Source of the DNA: Protostelium mycophagum
Lineage: Eukaryota; Evosea; Variosea; Protosteliida; Protosteliaceae
Assembly (NCBI GenBank): GCA_002081555.1
Contig: MZNV01002212.1
Span: 1-25,543, forward strand
DNA length: 25,543 nucleotides
Direction: 5' to 3'
Positions 1-9,664 of this stretch are shown here, piece by piece. Numbering within the stretch: position 1 is the first letter of the stretch; each line of letters starts with the position of its first letter. The notes under the pieces are model-generated. The model worked only from the letters and a program-made list of their open reading frames with translations. It was not told the origin of the DNA and ran no database searches. The position numbers and the translations under genes were made by a program.

Positions 1-510
1 CCACTCATTACCTCCGTCTAAGATAATGTCGCCAGCTTTGAAGTGTGGTCTTAACATTTTGATCACCTGCGCACGTAAGACGATATCATCGTGATGTGGA
101 TACCTCATCGACCGGCTTGCCATGAGTTAAACTGAAGAGGAACACACGTTGTCCTTCGAGACTATTGATGAAATCATCTAGTGACTTATAACCGGTAACA
201 AGCTTCTTCCTCTGTTCATGATCCTTCAAGAGATCGTTCAATTTATCGATGTTCTTGCCCTCCACATCAAAGACAGAAACCTAACTCCAGTTAGGATTTG
301 AAATGAAACAAGCTTCTTCCTCTCTTCATGATCCTTTAAGAGATCGTTCAATTTATCGATGTTCTTGCCCTCCACATCAAAGACAGAAACCTAACTCCAG
401 TTAGGATTTGAAATGAATTACGTCATCACCTTGATGTCGTGATCTCCAAAGAGGAGGCTCATGTTGAGACCCATGCTTCCAGCCCCGACGATGGCAACCT
501 GATTGATCAT
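1..510 (-). CDS. gnd: 6-phosphogluconate dehydrogenase, N-terminal part (runs off window start)
   Basis: NADP-dependent oxidative decarboxylation of 6-phosphogluconate to ribulose 5-phosphate in the cytosolic pentose phosphate pathway. Reading the minus strand from ATG 508-510, the protein opens with a Rossmann dinucleotide-binding motif (VAIVGAGSMG). It continues after intron 1 with VSVFD and KSLDDFI, then FSLTHGKPVDE, and after a second intron (67-103, 37 bp, GT...AG) with KAGDIILDGGNEW. The HGKPVDE and GDII(L/I)DGGN blocks are diagnostic of this family (compare GAPVDA...GDIIIDGGN in fungal enzymes). Only the NADP-binding domain start is inside the window. Intron 1 begins at 429 with GTGATGACGT and ends at 391 or at 281, because its 3' end plus part of exon 2 is duplicated in tandem (197-416). 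Splicing to the distal acceptor gives an intact protein; the nearer acceptor does not, unless a 29-bp intron inside the repeat is also removed. Confidence 0.85.
197..416. repeat. 110-bp tandem duplication inside the 6PGDH gene
   Basis: Two head-to-tail copies, 197-306 and 307-416, differ by eye at only two positions (214/324 and 227/337). Each copy holds, on the minus strand, the 3' end of intron 1 (CTAAC branch-like sequence and TTAG acceptor) and the first 27-28 codons of exon 2. The unit is 110 bp, not a multiple of three, so reading straight through both copies shifts frame. The near identity says the duplication is recent, or is an assembly or allele-merging artefact. Confidence 0.9.
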
Positions 511-1023
511 GATTCGTGTTGTGGTGTTCGTAGTGCAGTAATTTTTTCTGCTTTGAGGAAGTTGTGCTGCTGCCGCCTGATCTCACATACCATCGAAAAT
601 TCTTGATTTTACTCTTTGTAGGATGTCAAAAATACACGCAAACGGCTTCGTGTCACACAGACTCTTAAGACCTCAATCGACAGAATATTGTCTTAAAAGC
701 TGATCCTTTAAGCTCCTTCAGGACTTGACAAATATAAATTGGCAGCTTCGTGTTGTGCGCACCAATCAATCCCACAAATTGAAAACAGCATCACGTAATA
801 TGATTCTTTAAGGCGCCCTCTTTCCTGTTGCTTCTCTCTGGATCCACAGCGTGGGTCGCTGTCACCCTCTAAAGTGCTTTATATGATTGGGAAAGGGGTT
901 TATAGTCACTAAATCTCGAATTAATGCTTCCGATCTCCTCTGGGATTGGCGCTCAGTGCTGACATAGGGATTGAAAAACACAAAACACGGCGGGCCAGAA
1001 GGCTTGCATTCTGCAACGATCCA
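511..1023. other. intergenic region between two divergent genes
   Basis: About 0.5 kb between the 6PGDH start (minus) and the kinase start (plus), so it should hold both promoters and 5' leaders. I see no conserved protein and no RNA gene. An open frame on the plus strand extends upstream of ATG 1024 to about 946 but has no ATG in it. An upstream exon of the kinase cannot be excluded. Confidence 0.4.
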
Positions 1024-1968
1024 ATGCAAAACAAGTACGAGGACCTGATACAAATCGGATCCGGAGGACATGGAGATATCTTTATGGGCAAACAGCTGCC
1101 CAGTAGAAAGAAGGTGATGATTTACATTTTTACAAGATATGTGACACCATACCAGGTAATACTGAAGAGGATCCCGAAAACGGAGGTCCAAAAGAGGGTT
1201 CATACAGAGATAGAAGCTTGCGAACGGCTGAGGGATGTAAAAGGAGTCCCGAAGCTTCATTCTTACTTCGAAGACGAAACACACGTTTGGATGATCTTCG
1301 ATCTCGTCGCCGGAACCGATCTCTATTCCTACTTGCATAATGGCGGGATACTGACAGAAAAATTTGTAAAGAAGATAATGAGACAATTAGTGAGGATTCT
1401 CATCCAGATTCACGCCAGAGGTGTTGTGGTAAGATTCAAACTTTTCATAATACAAATGCTAATCTCTCACAGCACAAAGGTGAAGACATCCGACCGGAAA
1501 ATGCAGCGATCTCTGCAACGACTTTGTTGGGACAAGAGAGTACTCGGCACCCGAGCTCCTTTTAAGTTCTGATCGCTATTACGCGAGAGGTGCAGACATA
1601 TGGTCTCTCGGCGTAACCCTCTTCACTCTTTGTAAGTCTCGACATCATCCACCCATTTATCCGCTGATCATAAACAGGCTTTGGAATGTTTCCATTTTCT
1701 TATGATAATGATATGAGGAAGTATGTTCTGCAGACAGGCAGCTATCCACCACCGGACTTTCCAAGCGAGCACCAGGTCGGTCTTCTTCTGTGAACTTCTT
1801 GCGCGATCATCTTCTGACCTCTAACAGATCAGCCCCGATGCTGTCGACCTCATCAAACGCATGTTGGACAGCGACCCCGCAAAGAGGATCACTCTTGACG
1901 ACATAATGCAACATGCATTTCTGAGACCGAAGGCAAAACTGTGGAGGAGAATGAGATTCACATTGTAA
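1024..1968 (+). CDS. Ser/Thr-type protein kinase with damaged catalytic segment (possible pseudogene)
   Basis: From ATG 1024 the protein has a glycine loop (IGSGGHGDIFMG), then after an intron (1114-1155) the VAIK-like lysine in VILKRIPK. The C-helix Glu lies in HTEIEACERL and the hinge is MIFDLVAGTDLYSYL. Introns at 1429-1472, 1632-1677 and 1776-1827 are canonical GT...AG. The C-lobe is clear: NDFVGTREYSAPELL, GADIWSLGVTLFTL and the RMLDSDPAKRI block, ending at TAA 1966-1968. The odd part is 1473-1540. The catalytic loop reads HK-GE-DIRPEN (two extra residues compared with HRDxKPEN). The 20-25 codons that should hold DFG are missing, and the frame of DIRPEN does not match that of NDFVGTREYSAPE. 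No intron I can place repairs it. This is a deletion with a frameshift, in the genome or in the assembly. It converges on the LRR receptor kinase, with 264 bp between stops. Confidence 0.7.
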
Positions 1969-2009
1969 AGCATTTGCCACCGAAAGGGCTTCGGAGGGCG
2001 AAATTTTGT

Positions 2010-2015
2010 AATAAA
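2010..2015 (+). promoter_or_regulatory. polyadenylation signal AATAAA for the kinase gene
   Basis: AATAAA 42 bp after the kinase stop, in the gap between two convergent genes. Just beyond, AACATGATG...CATCATGTT (about 2039-2066) can form a 9-bp stem. Confidence 0.5.
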
Positions 2016-2227
2016 CGTCGACAATCGCTGTGTTGTACAACATGATGATCTGAGCAGCATCATGTTCAACAAAATTTGAGTAACGAACACAATTATTCAC
2101 TTGGACTGGCAAATCTGCATGAGGACCTGGGCGAGTGTGTTCGATATTGTCTTCTTGAAAGATAACTATGATTGTGCGGATGTCACCGCTGAATCCCTTG
2201 TACAAATCAACAGTCACGATCTATATG

Positions 2228-2233
2228 TTTATT
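2228..2233 (-). promoter_or_regulatory. polyadenylation signal overlapping the stop codon of the LRR receptor kinase
   Basis: On the minus strand the stop TAA (2235-2233) runs directly into AATAAA (2233-2228), so the signal begins on the last base of the stop codon. Confidence 0.5.
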
Positions 2234-5200
2234 TAATCATCCCTCTCGATGACTTTAAGAATCTCCTTGAATGTGGGTCTGTCCTCCACGTTGATGCTGA
2301 AGGCCTTGTACACCATCTCGTAAAGCGAGGTTGGGACATCAGCGTTTGCGGACAACTGGGTCGCTGCGCTCGCGTGCAAGTTCTCAGGAAGTGCACGGAG
2401 GGCGAATTCCGTGGCGGTGTATTGTGGATAGGGGTCCCCACCAGTGATGACCTGTATATGTTATTTTCCCGCCAAGATTTTCCTCGGAAATTCACGAAAA
2501 TTTACCTCGATGACGAGACAAGCCCAGGACCAGACGTCTGACTTCTCAGAGTAGGTCTTTCGGAGAAGGGATTCGGGCGCCATCCACTTGATGGGTCCGA
2601 AATCTGTCTTCGACTGCATGGAGCCGTTGTCCGACTCAACAAGACGTGACATACCAAAATCTGACACTTTAGCCACCATATTGGTGTCCAACAAGATCTA
2701 CGGATGTCAGCCTCTCAGATCGTGGGATTTTCGCCTACATTTCTGGCGGCGAGATCTTTGTGGAGAATCTTCTCCGAGGCGAGATGGGTCATTCCTCTGG
2801 TGACGTCTTTGATGATGCTGACTCTTCTTGCCATGTCCAAGTCGGGATTCTGTCTTAACAAAGCGATCAAACTGCCACCTCCAGCGTACTCGGTGATGAT
2901 GGCGGGGGGACGTGTCATTCTTCCTAAAAATAGATCAGTATGACACTTTGAGACCGGGTGGCTCACCGATGAAACAGATGACGTTGGGGTGGGGAGGGAG
3001 GGCCTTCATGAGTTCAGCCTCGGCATAAAAGTCCTCCATTTGTTTCATCAACTCTTCTTGCGCCATTCCTTCTGGCATTTTGATCTGCTTGATAGCCACC
3101 TGAAATTTCATTCAGTTTTCACATCCATTTCGAAGAAATTTCACCTCGTCGTCCTTGTAAGTCGCTCTGTACACGATACCGAAAGCGCCCTCACCGAGCT
3201 TCTCAATAATGTCGACACCCTCCCAGCTGTGGGTGGGAAGACGGGTTGAGTTTCCACGGTCACCTCCGATCGCGGCGTACACATCATCGTCAATAGGTTG
3301 CATATCAATACCTTGGTTTTGGCTCTGGGTCCTGTCGACATTTATTAGTATGTACGGGAGATTTCCTGGAATTTCAAAGAAAACTCACTTGGTGGCTTTG
3401 TTCTTCTTGCTTTGCAACAAGAGGAAGACTATCAAGATGGCAATCAAGGCAAAGAGAGCAACCACTCCGATGACAATACCCGCAATGGCACCTCCTGTAA
3501 CTCCGTCAATCTACAACTCCGTCTACAACTCGAAAGATATCAATCGATTTTCTGATGAAATATTACCGGAAAGGCCGTTGCTGTTGTTGTTGGGTCCTGG
3601 TGTGTTTATAATTGCTGCTGAGGTAGTCGGTATTAGGACGGAAGTTTCACCAATAAACTGCGTCAAGTTCAAGACTTGCAAGTTGTAGGCGGCAAAGCTG
3701 GTGGAGTTTAAGCCCATGAGTTTGTCGTAGGCGGCGACGGGGTTCAATTCATTGAGAGCGGTGGGGGTGATACCGAAGACGACGATGACAGAACCTGGGA
3801 GATTCAATTTTCGAATTTCGGAGATCATTTTGGCGGGAAAAATCACCTGCACGAGTGTTGTAGATGGTGATTCTGTTCTTGGAGATCTGAAGTATGGAAC
3901 TGACCTGCAATTCTTCAATATTTTATCGTGTTCTTCAAGTCAAATGATTCACTCACACTAGCGGTGAAGTTGGCGGGGCTAAAGGTATCCAGAGTACCCA
4001 CAATTCTGATCTCAACATTGACGGTTACGTTCTGTGACTCCATGACGGTACATCCAGACCTGCAGGTAGAGTAGGTCCAGCCGAAAGAGGGGCATAGGAA
4101 GGCGTTACCGCTCATGTCACAGTATCTCAAACGCCAGTCAGACACGTTCAGGAACGAGGTTCCTGATGCACGTCAGATATTTCCGGGAAATTTCGAGGAA
4201 AATTACCGTTGATCGCGTTGTGGCTGAGATCGAGGTAGGTGATGCTCTTGGCGTTGTACAAATCTGAGGGAAGTACTCCATCTATATCGTTATAAGATAA
4301 ATCCAAATAAGTCAGTTGGGAGAGGGAACCAAAGCTGGCGGGGATGCTGCCGTTGATATCGTTGTAGGCCTGTTTTTGTGAGATATCTCGATATGATGTC
4401 GTGAAGCTTTACCAGTGACAACCATGTCAAGTTCCTGAAGTTGGAGTATTTGTCCAAGTTGGTGGAGATGTTGTTGTGAGAGAGGTCAATTTTCTGCAAG
4501 TTCACCAAGGATGTAATCCCGGAATCAGAGGTCAGAGCATTGTCCTTCAGGAGCAAAGTTGTCAGATTCGTCAACTGTCACATGTCAGTTTTGACATCTG
4601 TGAAGTTTCATGGAAATTTCACCTGAGAAAGGGAATTAAGTCCACCGGAAATATTGCAGGAAGAGAGATCCAAACTGACAATCTGTGGCAGACTTAAGAC
4701 ATTAGGGATGACGCCGTTGATGTTGTTGGAGGACATGTTAAGATATCTTATGTTTGAGCTGAAGGCGGGAATAAATGATATCAGATTCTCCTGGGCGTAA
4801 AGATATACGAGAGAGGCAGATTTCACTAAACCGATGGGAAGGTAAGGCAAGGAGTTGGATGACACGTTGACATATGTCAGGGCTGATAGATGTCAGATTG
4901 TCAGATCTAAAAGTAGACTCACCTGGCATCTTGTACCACACGTTGTCTGGGAGGTAAGTCATGTTGTTGTCGCTGAGATCGAGGTAATTCAAAGAGGCGA
5001 ACCCACTCAGCGTTGTAGACAAACCACCGTACAGCATGTTACGTCTGACATCCAGAACCTGAGACACGTCATCACTACAATCCGAGACATCTCGAATGAT
5101 ATCTCACCTTCACGTTGTTCAAATTATTCAAGTTGTAGATGTCGTCGTTGATGGCATTACACGACATGTTGATATAAGTGAAATTCCACCCAGTAAACCC

Positions 5201-8200
5201 GTCAGCAGGCAGGCCGGAGAACATGTTGTTGGAAAGATCAATTGTATCGGACTGGTAATATCTTAAAGAAGCCGGAATCCTTCCGGTGAAGGCGTTGTTG
5301 TTAAACTTGAAGGTGGTGAATCTGACTCCTACGCGATTCAGGATCCAACGAGATTTCAAGGAAATTTCGTACCTGGTTGGAGGTCGATGAAGGGGGTGCT
5401 GAAGTAGTTGTTGGAGATATCAAAATAGGTGATAACATTGTTGCTGGGTTCCCCGAAGGCGGGAAGATTTCCCAACAACGTGTTGTTGTGCAAATCCAAC
5501 TGTTGGTGTTAAAAGATGTCGACGTATGGATCGATCCGAAACAAAGGTCGACATTGTTTCACTCACCACTTTGAGCTGCCCCAAGTTGGCGAGAAGTGTG
5601 GGGATGGCCCCAAAGAAGAAATTGTTTGACGCGTTGTAGTACACCAAAGGGCTGGTCTGGTCAGGGTTCAGCAGTGTTCCACTCAGTCCGTTGCTGGACA
5701 GGTCCAAGTAAGTCAACTTCGTCAGCGATCCGAAGTTAGAGGGTGTGGACACTCTCAACTGGTTGTTGTTGACCTTGTACACCTGAAGAGATGAGTGACG
5801 TGTCAGGATGACAGATGTCAAATGTCACCTGAACGTTGATGGGGGGGTTGGGAAGAGATCCGAAAGTGTTGATGTTTCCAAAAGAGTTGAAGGAAAAGTC
5901 GACCACTCTGAGGGCAGTCGAGGTGAATCCCACAATAGGTCCACCAAAGTTGTTGTAAGACGAGTTGAAGTACTATCCAGATCAGTTCTTCCGATTCTCC
6001 GCGAAATTTCGATGAAAACTCACTTGGAGGCTTCCGCAAAAGGCGAAGAGGGAGGGAAGCGCACCGCCAAAACGATTGTTGGAAAAGTCCAAGTATTGTA
6101 GACCGTCACAATTCTTTGGGTTGGGTAAATTTCCCGAGAGAAAGTTGTTGGAGACGTCCAAATATCTGAGACCAGGTTGTTGGGTGTATGTGTCCGGAAT
6201 TGTTCCGTTGAAAGAATTGCCTCTACGATGGTGTCAGCCTCGTTGTAGATGAATAAACCTGGTATAAAGACATACGAGACGTCGATGTCGATGAGGTTTG
6301 GTCCCAAGTTGGAGGGAAGTCCTTTGCTGAATCTGTTCTCTCCTATCAGGACTCGTGTCATGCTGGGGGCTTGGAAAATGTTGGTGGGCAGATCTGACGC
6401 CAAGTTGTCCGTCCAGTCGACGACCTGTTGACGTCATCCAGAGTTGTAGACGGTGAAATTACCTGTACAGTGGATCCGGAGAATTCTGGAAGCGCCGGGA
6501 GAAGGTTATGAGACATGTTGATGAATTGCAAGAGAGGGTTAAATTTGAAATTGTCGGGAAAGTCCTTCAAGTTGCCGTTCTGAGAAGAACCCACAAACAC
6601 CTATGACCGTTACAACCGATTCCCGCCCATTCTCCGATTCAAAATTCAAAACTCACCCTCAGATTCAGGGCCAGAGTGGGATCTGCAACCCATTTGAGGA
6701 CGTTGTTCTGCACGTAGATCTCCCTCAAGCTGAGGAGACCTGACATGTCTTCAGACTGCCAAAATTCGTTCAAGTTGTAACTTGCGTCGAGCACTTGCAG
6801 CATGGGCGAGTTGGAGAGCTTGGTGATTCCGTAGCTGAAGAAATTGTGGCTCACATTGAAATAGACAAGGTCAAAGTTTGACGCGAAGTTGTTGTTCTCG
6901 AAACCGTTGGTGAAACCGCATCCGCTAATGTCCAAGTGTTGTAGATAAGGCATGGAGGGCCAGTTCACCAGGGATACATATCCAGAGAGGGGGTTTCCGG
7001 CGAAATTGATGTGCTTCATGAACGCACTGTGGCCGAGGAGGTTGCCGTCATAGATGTTGAAGGCGAAGTTGTTGTAAGAAATGTCCAAGAGCACCAGACG
7101 GTTCAACTGGTAGGTCGAAAGCGCGTTCAATTTGTTGCTGCTCATTCTTAAAGTTTGAATCTGCTTGATGTCGTTACTGGCGATGAAGGTAAGGCTGTTT
7201 CCGTTGAGGTTGAGCTCCAGCAGTTGGGTCAAATCCGCCAGTGAAAAAGTGTATTCGGAAATGCCACAATTGGCCAAAGCAAGTGTTTTCAAATTCTTGT
7301 AACCGTACAGAAGCGGGAAGTTGGGGCCAAGATTATTGGAACTGTCACATGTCAGAGCTGTGTCTGAAATTTCCCCGAAATTTCATACCTGGCATCGAGG
7401 TATTGTAGAGCTGAGAGGGGGGAGGCGTCTTCAGGAAGAGAAGCGAGGTTGTTGTAGCTCACATCGATGTAGATGAGGTTAGGCGATGACCCGACGGCCA
7501 AAGCTCCCGCCAAAGTGTTGTGATGAGCAACCAATTTTTGAAGAAGGGGGAAGGCGGGAAAAGCGGGGTTGCCGATCAAGTTGTTGCTGATGTCCAAACT
7601 GGTCAGAGTGTTCATATTGATCTGGAAATTTCTCAGAAAAGTAGATCGCAGGAATTTCAAGGAAAACTCACAGTGTTGTAGTCGAGAGTCCTGATGAGAT
7701 TAAGGCTGAGGTCGAGTGCGGAAAGCGTTGTCGCAGAAGTCAGATTCACGCTGGAAATTGCGTTCTGGCTCAAATTCAGGGTGACGACCCCGGAGGAGGC
7801 AAGGGAGGGGGTGGCTGCGAGCACATTTCCCGCCAAATTCAAAGTGACAAGTTTGGTTGTGTTGGTGACATCGATTGTGGCCAAGAAGTTAAAGCTCAAG
7901 TCCAAGCTTGAAATTTCGGGGAAAAGTCTTGAAATGGACCCGATGGAGAGCAGAACATTACTGGATAAATTGACGTTTTGAAGACCTATCAAACTTGACA
8001 AGTTTGACACGCTGACGAGGTTGTTGTTGCTGAGGTCGAGGGTGGTGAGGGCGGGGTATGCGGGGGACCCCAGAGATGACATGCCGTAACCGCTCAATTT
8101 CAAGGAAGTCAAAGTGGCGGGAAGTTGTGGGAAGCTTCCGGAGAGTGCGTTTCCGCTGTAATCCGCAGAATTCAAATTCGAAAAAGTGGCGGGAGAATTG

Positions 8201-9104
8201 TCAGCGGAAAATTGCCCTGAGAAAGAGTTGTAGGCGAGGTTGAGGGACTTGAGGGCGGGAAGTCCGGGGGCCAGCGCCGGAATAACTCCGGAGAAACTGT
8301 TGTGAGACAAATCGAGGATCTACAACGAGTCAGCTCTTGCACTTTTAATGTGAAGTAAATTAATCACCTCAAGTGAATTCAGCGTAAAAGGGGTGAGGGC
8401 AGTCAGTAAGTTGTGGCTCATATCGAAGGTTGTCATAGCACCGGAAACGCTAAAGGCTGGCAGAATTTGTCCTCCTTTGATGTTCCAGAGATTTCGGCTG
8501 GCGTTGAAATATGTTAAAGACGCCATGCTGGTGAGATCGAGACCCGCTCCCAAGATGAAATTACTGCTGATATCGTATGAAACCAGGTTGATGAAGAGTG
8601 CCGGTGTGCTCATGGCATCCAGATACCCAGACTGTCTATTGTTGGACATGTTGAGGTATTGTAAAGAGGCTGAGCCGGCAGAGAATGATACGAGACCCAT
8701 GACGATGTTCGAACTGATGTCGAAAGAGGATAACGTCGTGGGGAGCAGAAGTCCGGATGCTGCAGAGATACGATTGTAGCTGAGATCGAGGGAAAATGCA
8801 GAGGTGAGGCCAGAGAAGTCAAAAGAGGCCAGAGAACCGACGAGGTTGTTGTTTTGGAGGGTTATGTTCACAACATTTCCCGCGTTACAAGACACACCAT
8901 ACCAAGTGCAAACGTCTTGCGCAGAGTTCCAGTTTGTGCTGTTATACCACGATGAACCTATAGAGGTCAGCTCCAGCTCTTACATAATGAACGACTACCT
9001 GCTGTGGCTGTGTAGAGATTGTTCAGTGTGGCAGTTTGGTCTGCTTGTGCGAAAGCACAGACACACAAGATAAAATACAGAAGGGGACCTCTCATGTTTT
9101 GCAT
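2233..9104 (-). CDS. LRR receptor kinase with tyrosine-kinase-like catalytic domain
   Basis: Single-pass receptor of roughly 1,900 residues, 24 introns. ATG 9104-9102 starts a signal peptide (hydrophobic PLLYFILCVCAFA). It is followed by a plant-type LRR N-cap (CTWYGVSCN, about 8900) and a long series of 22-25-residue LRRs (LxxLxLSxNxLSG type) from about 8870 to 4200. A Cys-containing C-cap (CPSFGW...CRSGC, about 4050-4110) and a juxtamembrane stretch follow. The transmembrane helix is at about 3410-3500 (GIVIGVVALFALIAILIVF), then basic SKKNK. The kinase domain (about 3230-2240) has GEGAFGIVY, VAIK, FYAEAELM (C-helix Glu), HKDLAARN, DFGMSR and PIKWMAPE, ending in RPTFKEIL. HKDLAARN plus PIKWMAPE are tyrosine-kinase signatures; HRD is changed to HKD but the catalytic Asp is kept, so it should be active. 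Ligand unknown. Introns are 37-71 bp and mostly carry GAAATTTC or CGTTGTAG modules. It lies downstream of the Roco gene on the same strand. Confidence 0.9.
3100..3144 (-). other. 45-bp intron bracketed by GAAATTTC at both ends
   Basis: This intron separates the kinase glycine loop from the VAIK lysine. It starts GTGAAATTTC and ends GAAATTTCAG: one copy of the 8-bp palindrome GAAATTTC supplies the sequence next to each splice site. It is the clearest example of a pattern seen in many introns of this window. Confidence 0.8.
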
Positions 9105-9659
9105 GCTTGGGCGGGCCGTGAAATGGCGAAGAGCAACGGATCGGTGTTCCTGCAGCAACCGTCACGAGATGACATTTTTGACGCCGGTTCACGTAATTGA
9201 CAGCCGGAAGAAAGGGACTAACTGTCTCATTTGCGTCTTTTGACGTCTCGTCTGATAACGATAGTAAGTGGTCCAATTATCGGGGGGAACTTTATACATC
9301 GGAAGGACGACTTCTCTTAATATGAGGTTCGGAAGACAGCGAATTCCAGTGGAAGGCGATCATTGCGTTGTTTGTAAGTCGTATTAATTGGCACGATGAG
9401 TCTCATCGGTTGACCATCAACCTCACAATATCTATTGTATATTATAACCCAGGAAGACAAGAGCTTGGTTCGTAAGAGAGTAATCCTATTCTAGGTGCGG
9501 AATCGCTCATCTATCTCGTCTACTGTCTGGCACGGTCCGGAAGATTGGACCGTGTCTGGGCGGGATCCTCTTGGTGTGAAGACTTGGAGTGAGGAAGCAC
9601 AGCCCCAGGCAGATAAATTGAACAGTTTAAATTTAAAATCAACGGCTATATTTCTGCAT
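9105..9659. other. intergenic region upstream of the LRR receptor kinase
   Basis: About 555 bp between the start of the LRR receptor kinase and the stop of the Roco gene, both on the minus strand. It should hold the receptor promoter. I see no further coding frame with recognisable content and no RNA gene. Confidence 0.4.
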
Positions 9660-9664
9660 TTATT
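9659..9664 (-). promoter_or_regulatory. polyadenylation signal overlapping the Roco stop codon
   Basis: The last codons read GAC GAA TAA A on the minus strand, so AATAAA (9664-9659) contains the stop codon TAA (9662-9660) within it. Confidence 0.5.

Noticed and set aside
862-1386. Long open frame on the minus strand opposite the first kinase gene
   Set aside because: It is a shadow of kinase exons; the plus strand holds clear kinase motifs and canonical introns in the same place.
5011-5950. Exonic CTACAACG / TACAACG hits in the LRR gene
   Set aside because: These encode Tyr-Asn or Ser-Thr-Thr in LRRs (as in YNASNN, STTLSG), so they are codon-driven and were not counted as intron modules.
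7694-8243. Plus-strand open frames across the LRR region
   Set aside because: Antisense of the repetitive LRR exons; Leu/Asn-rich repeats on the minus strand explain the bases and leave the other strand open by codon bias.
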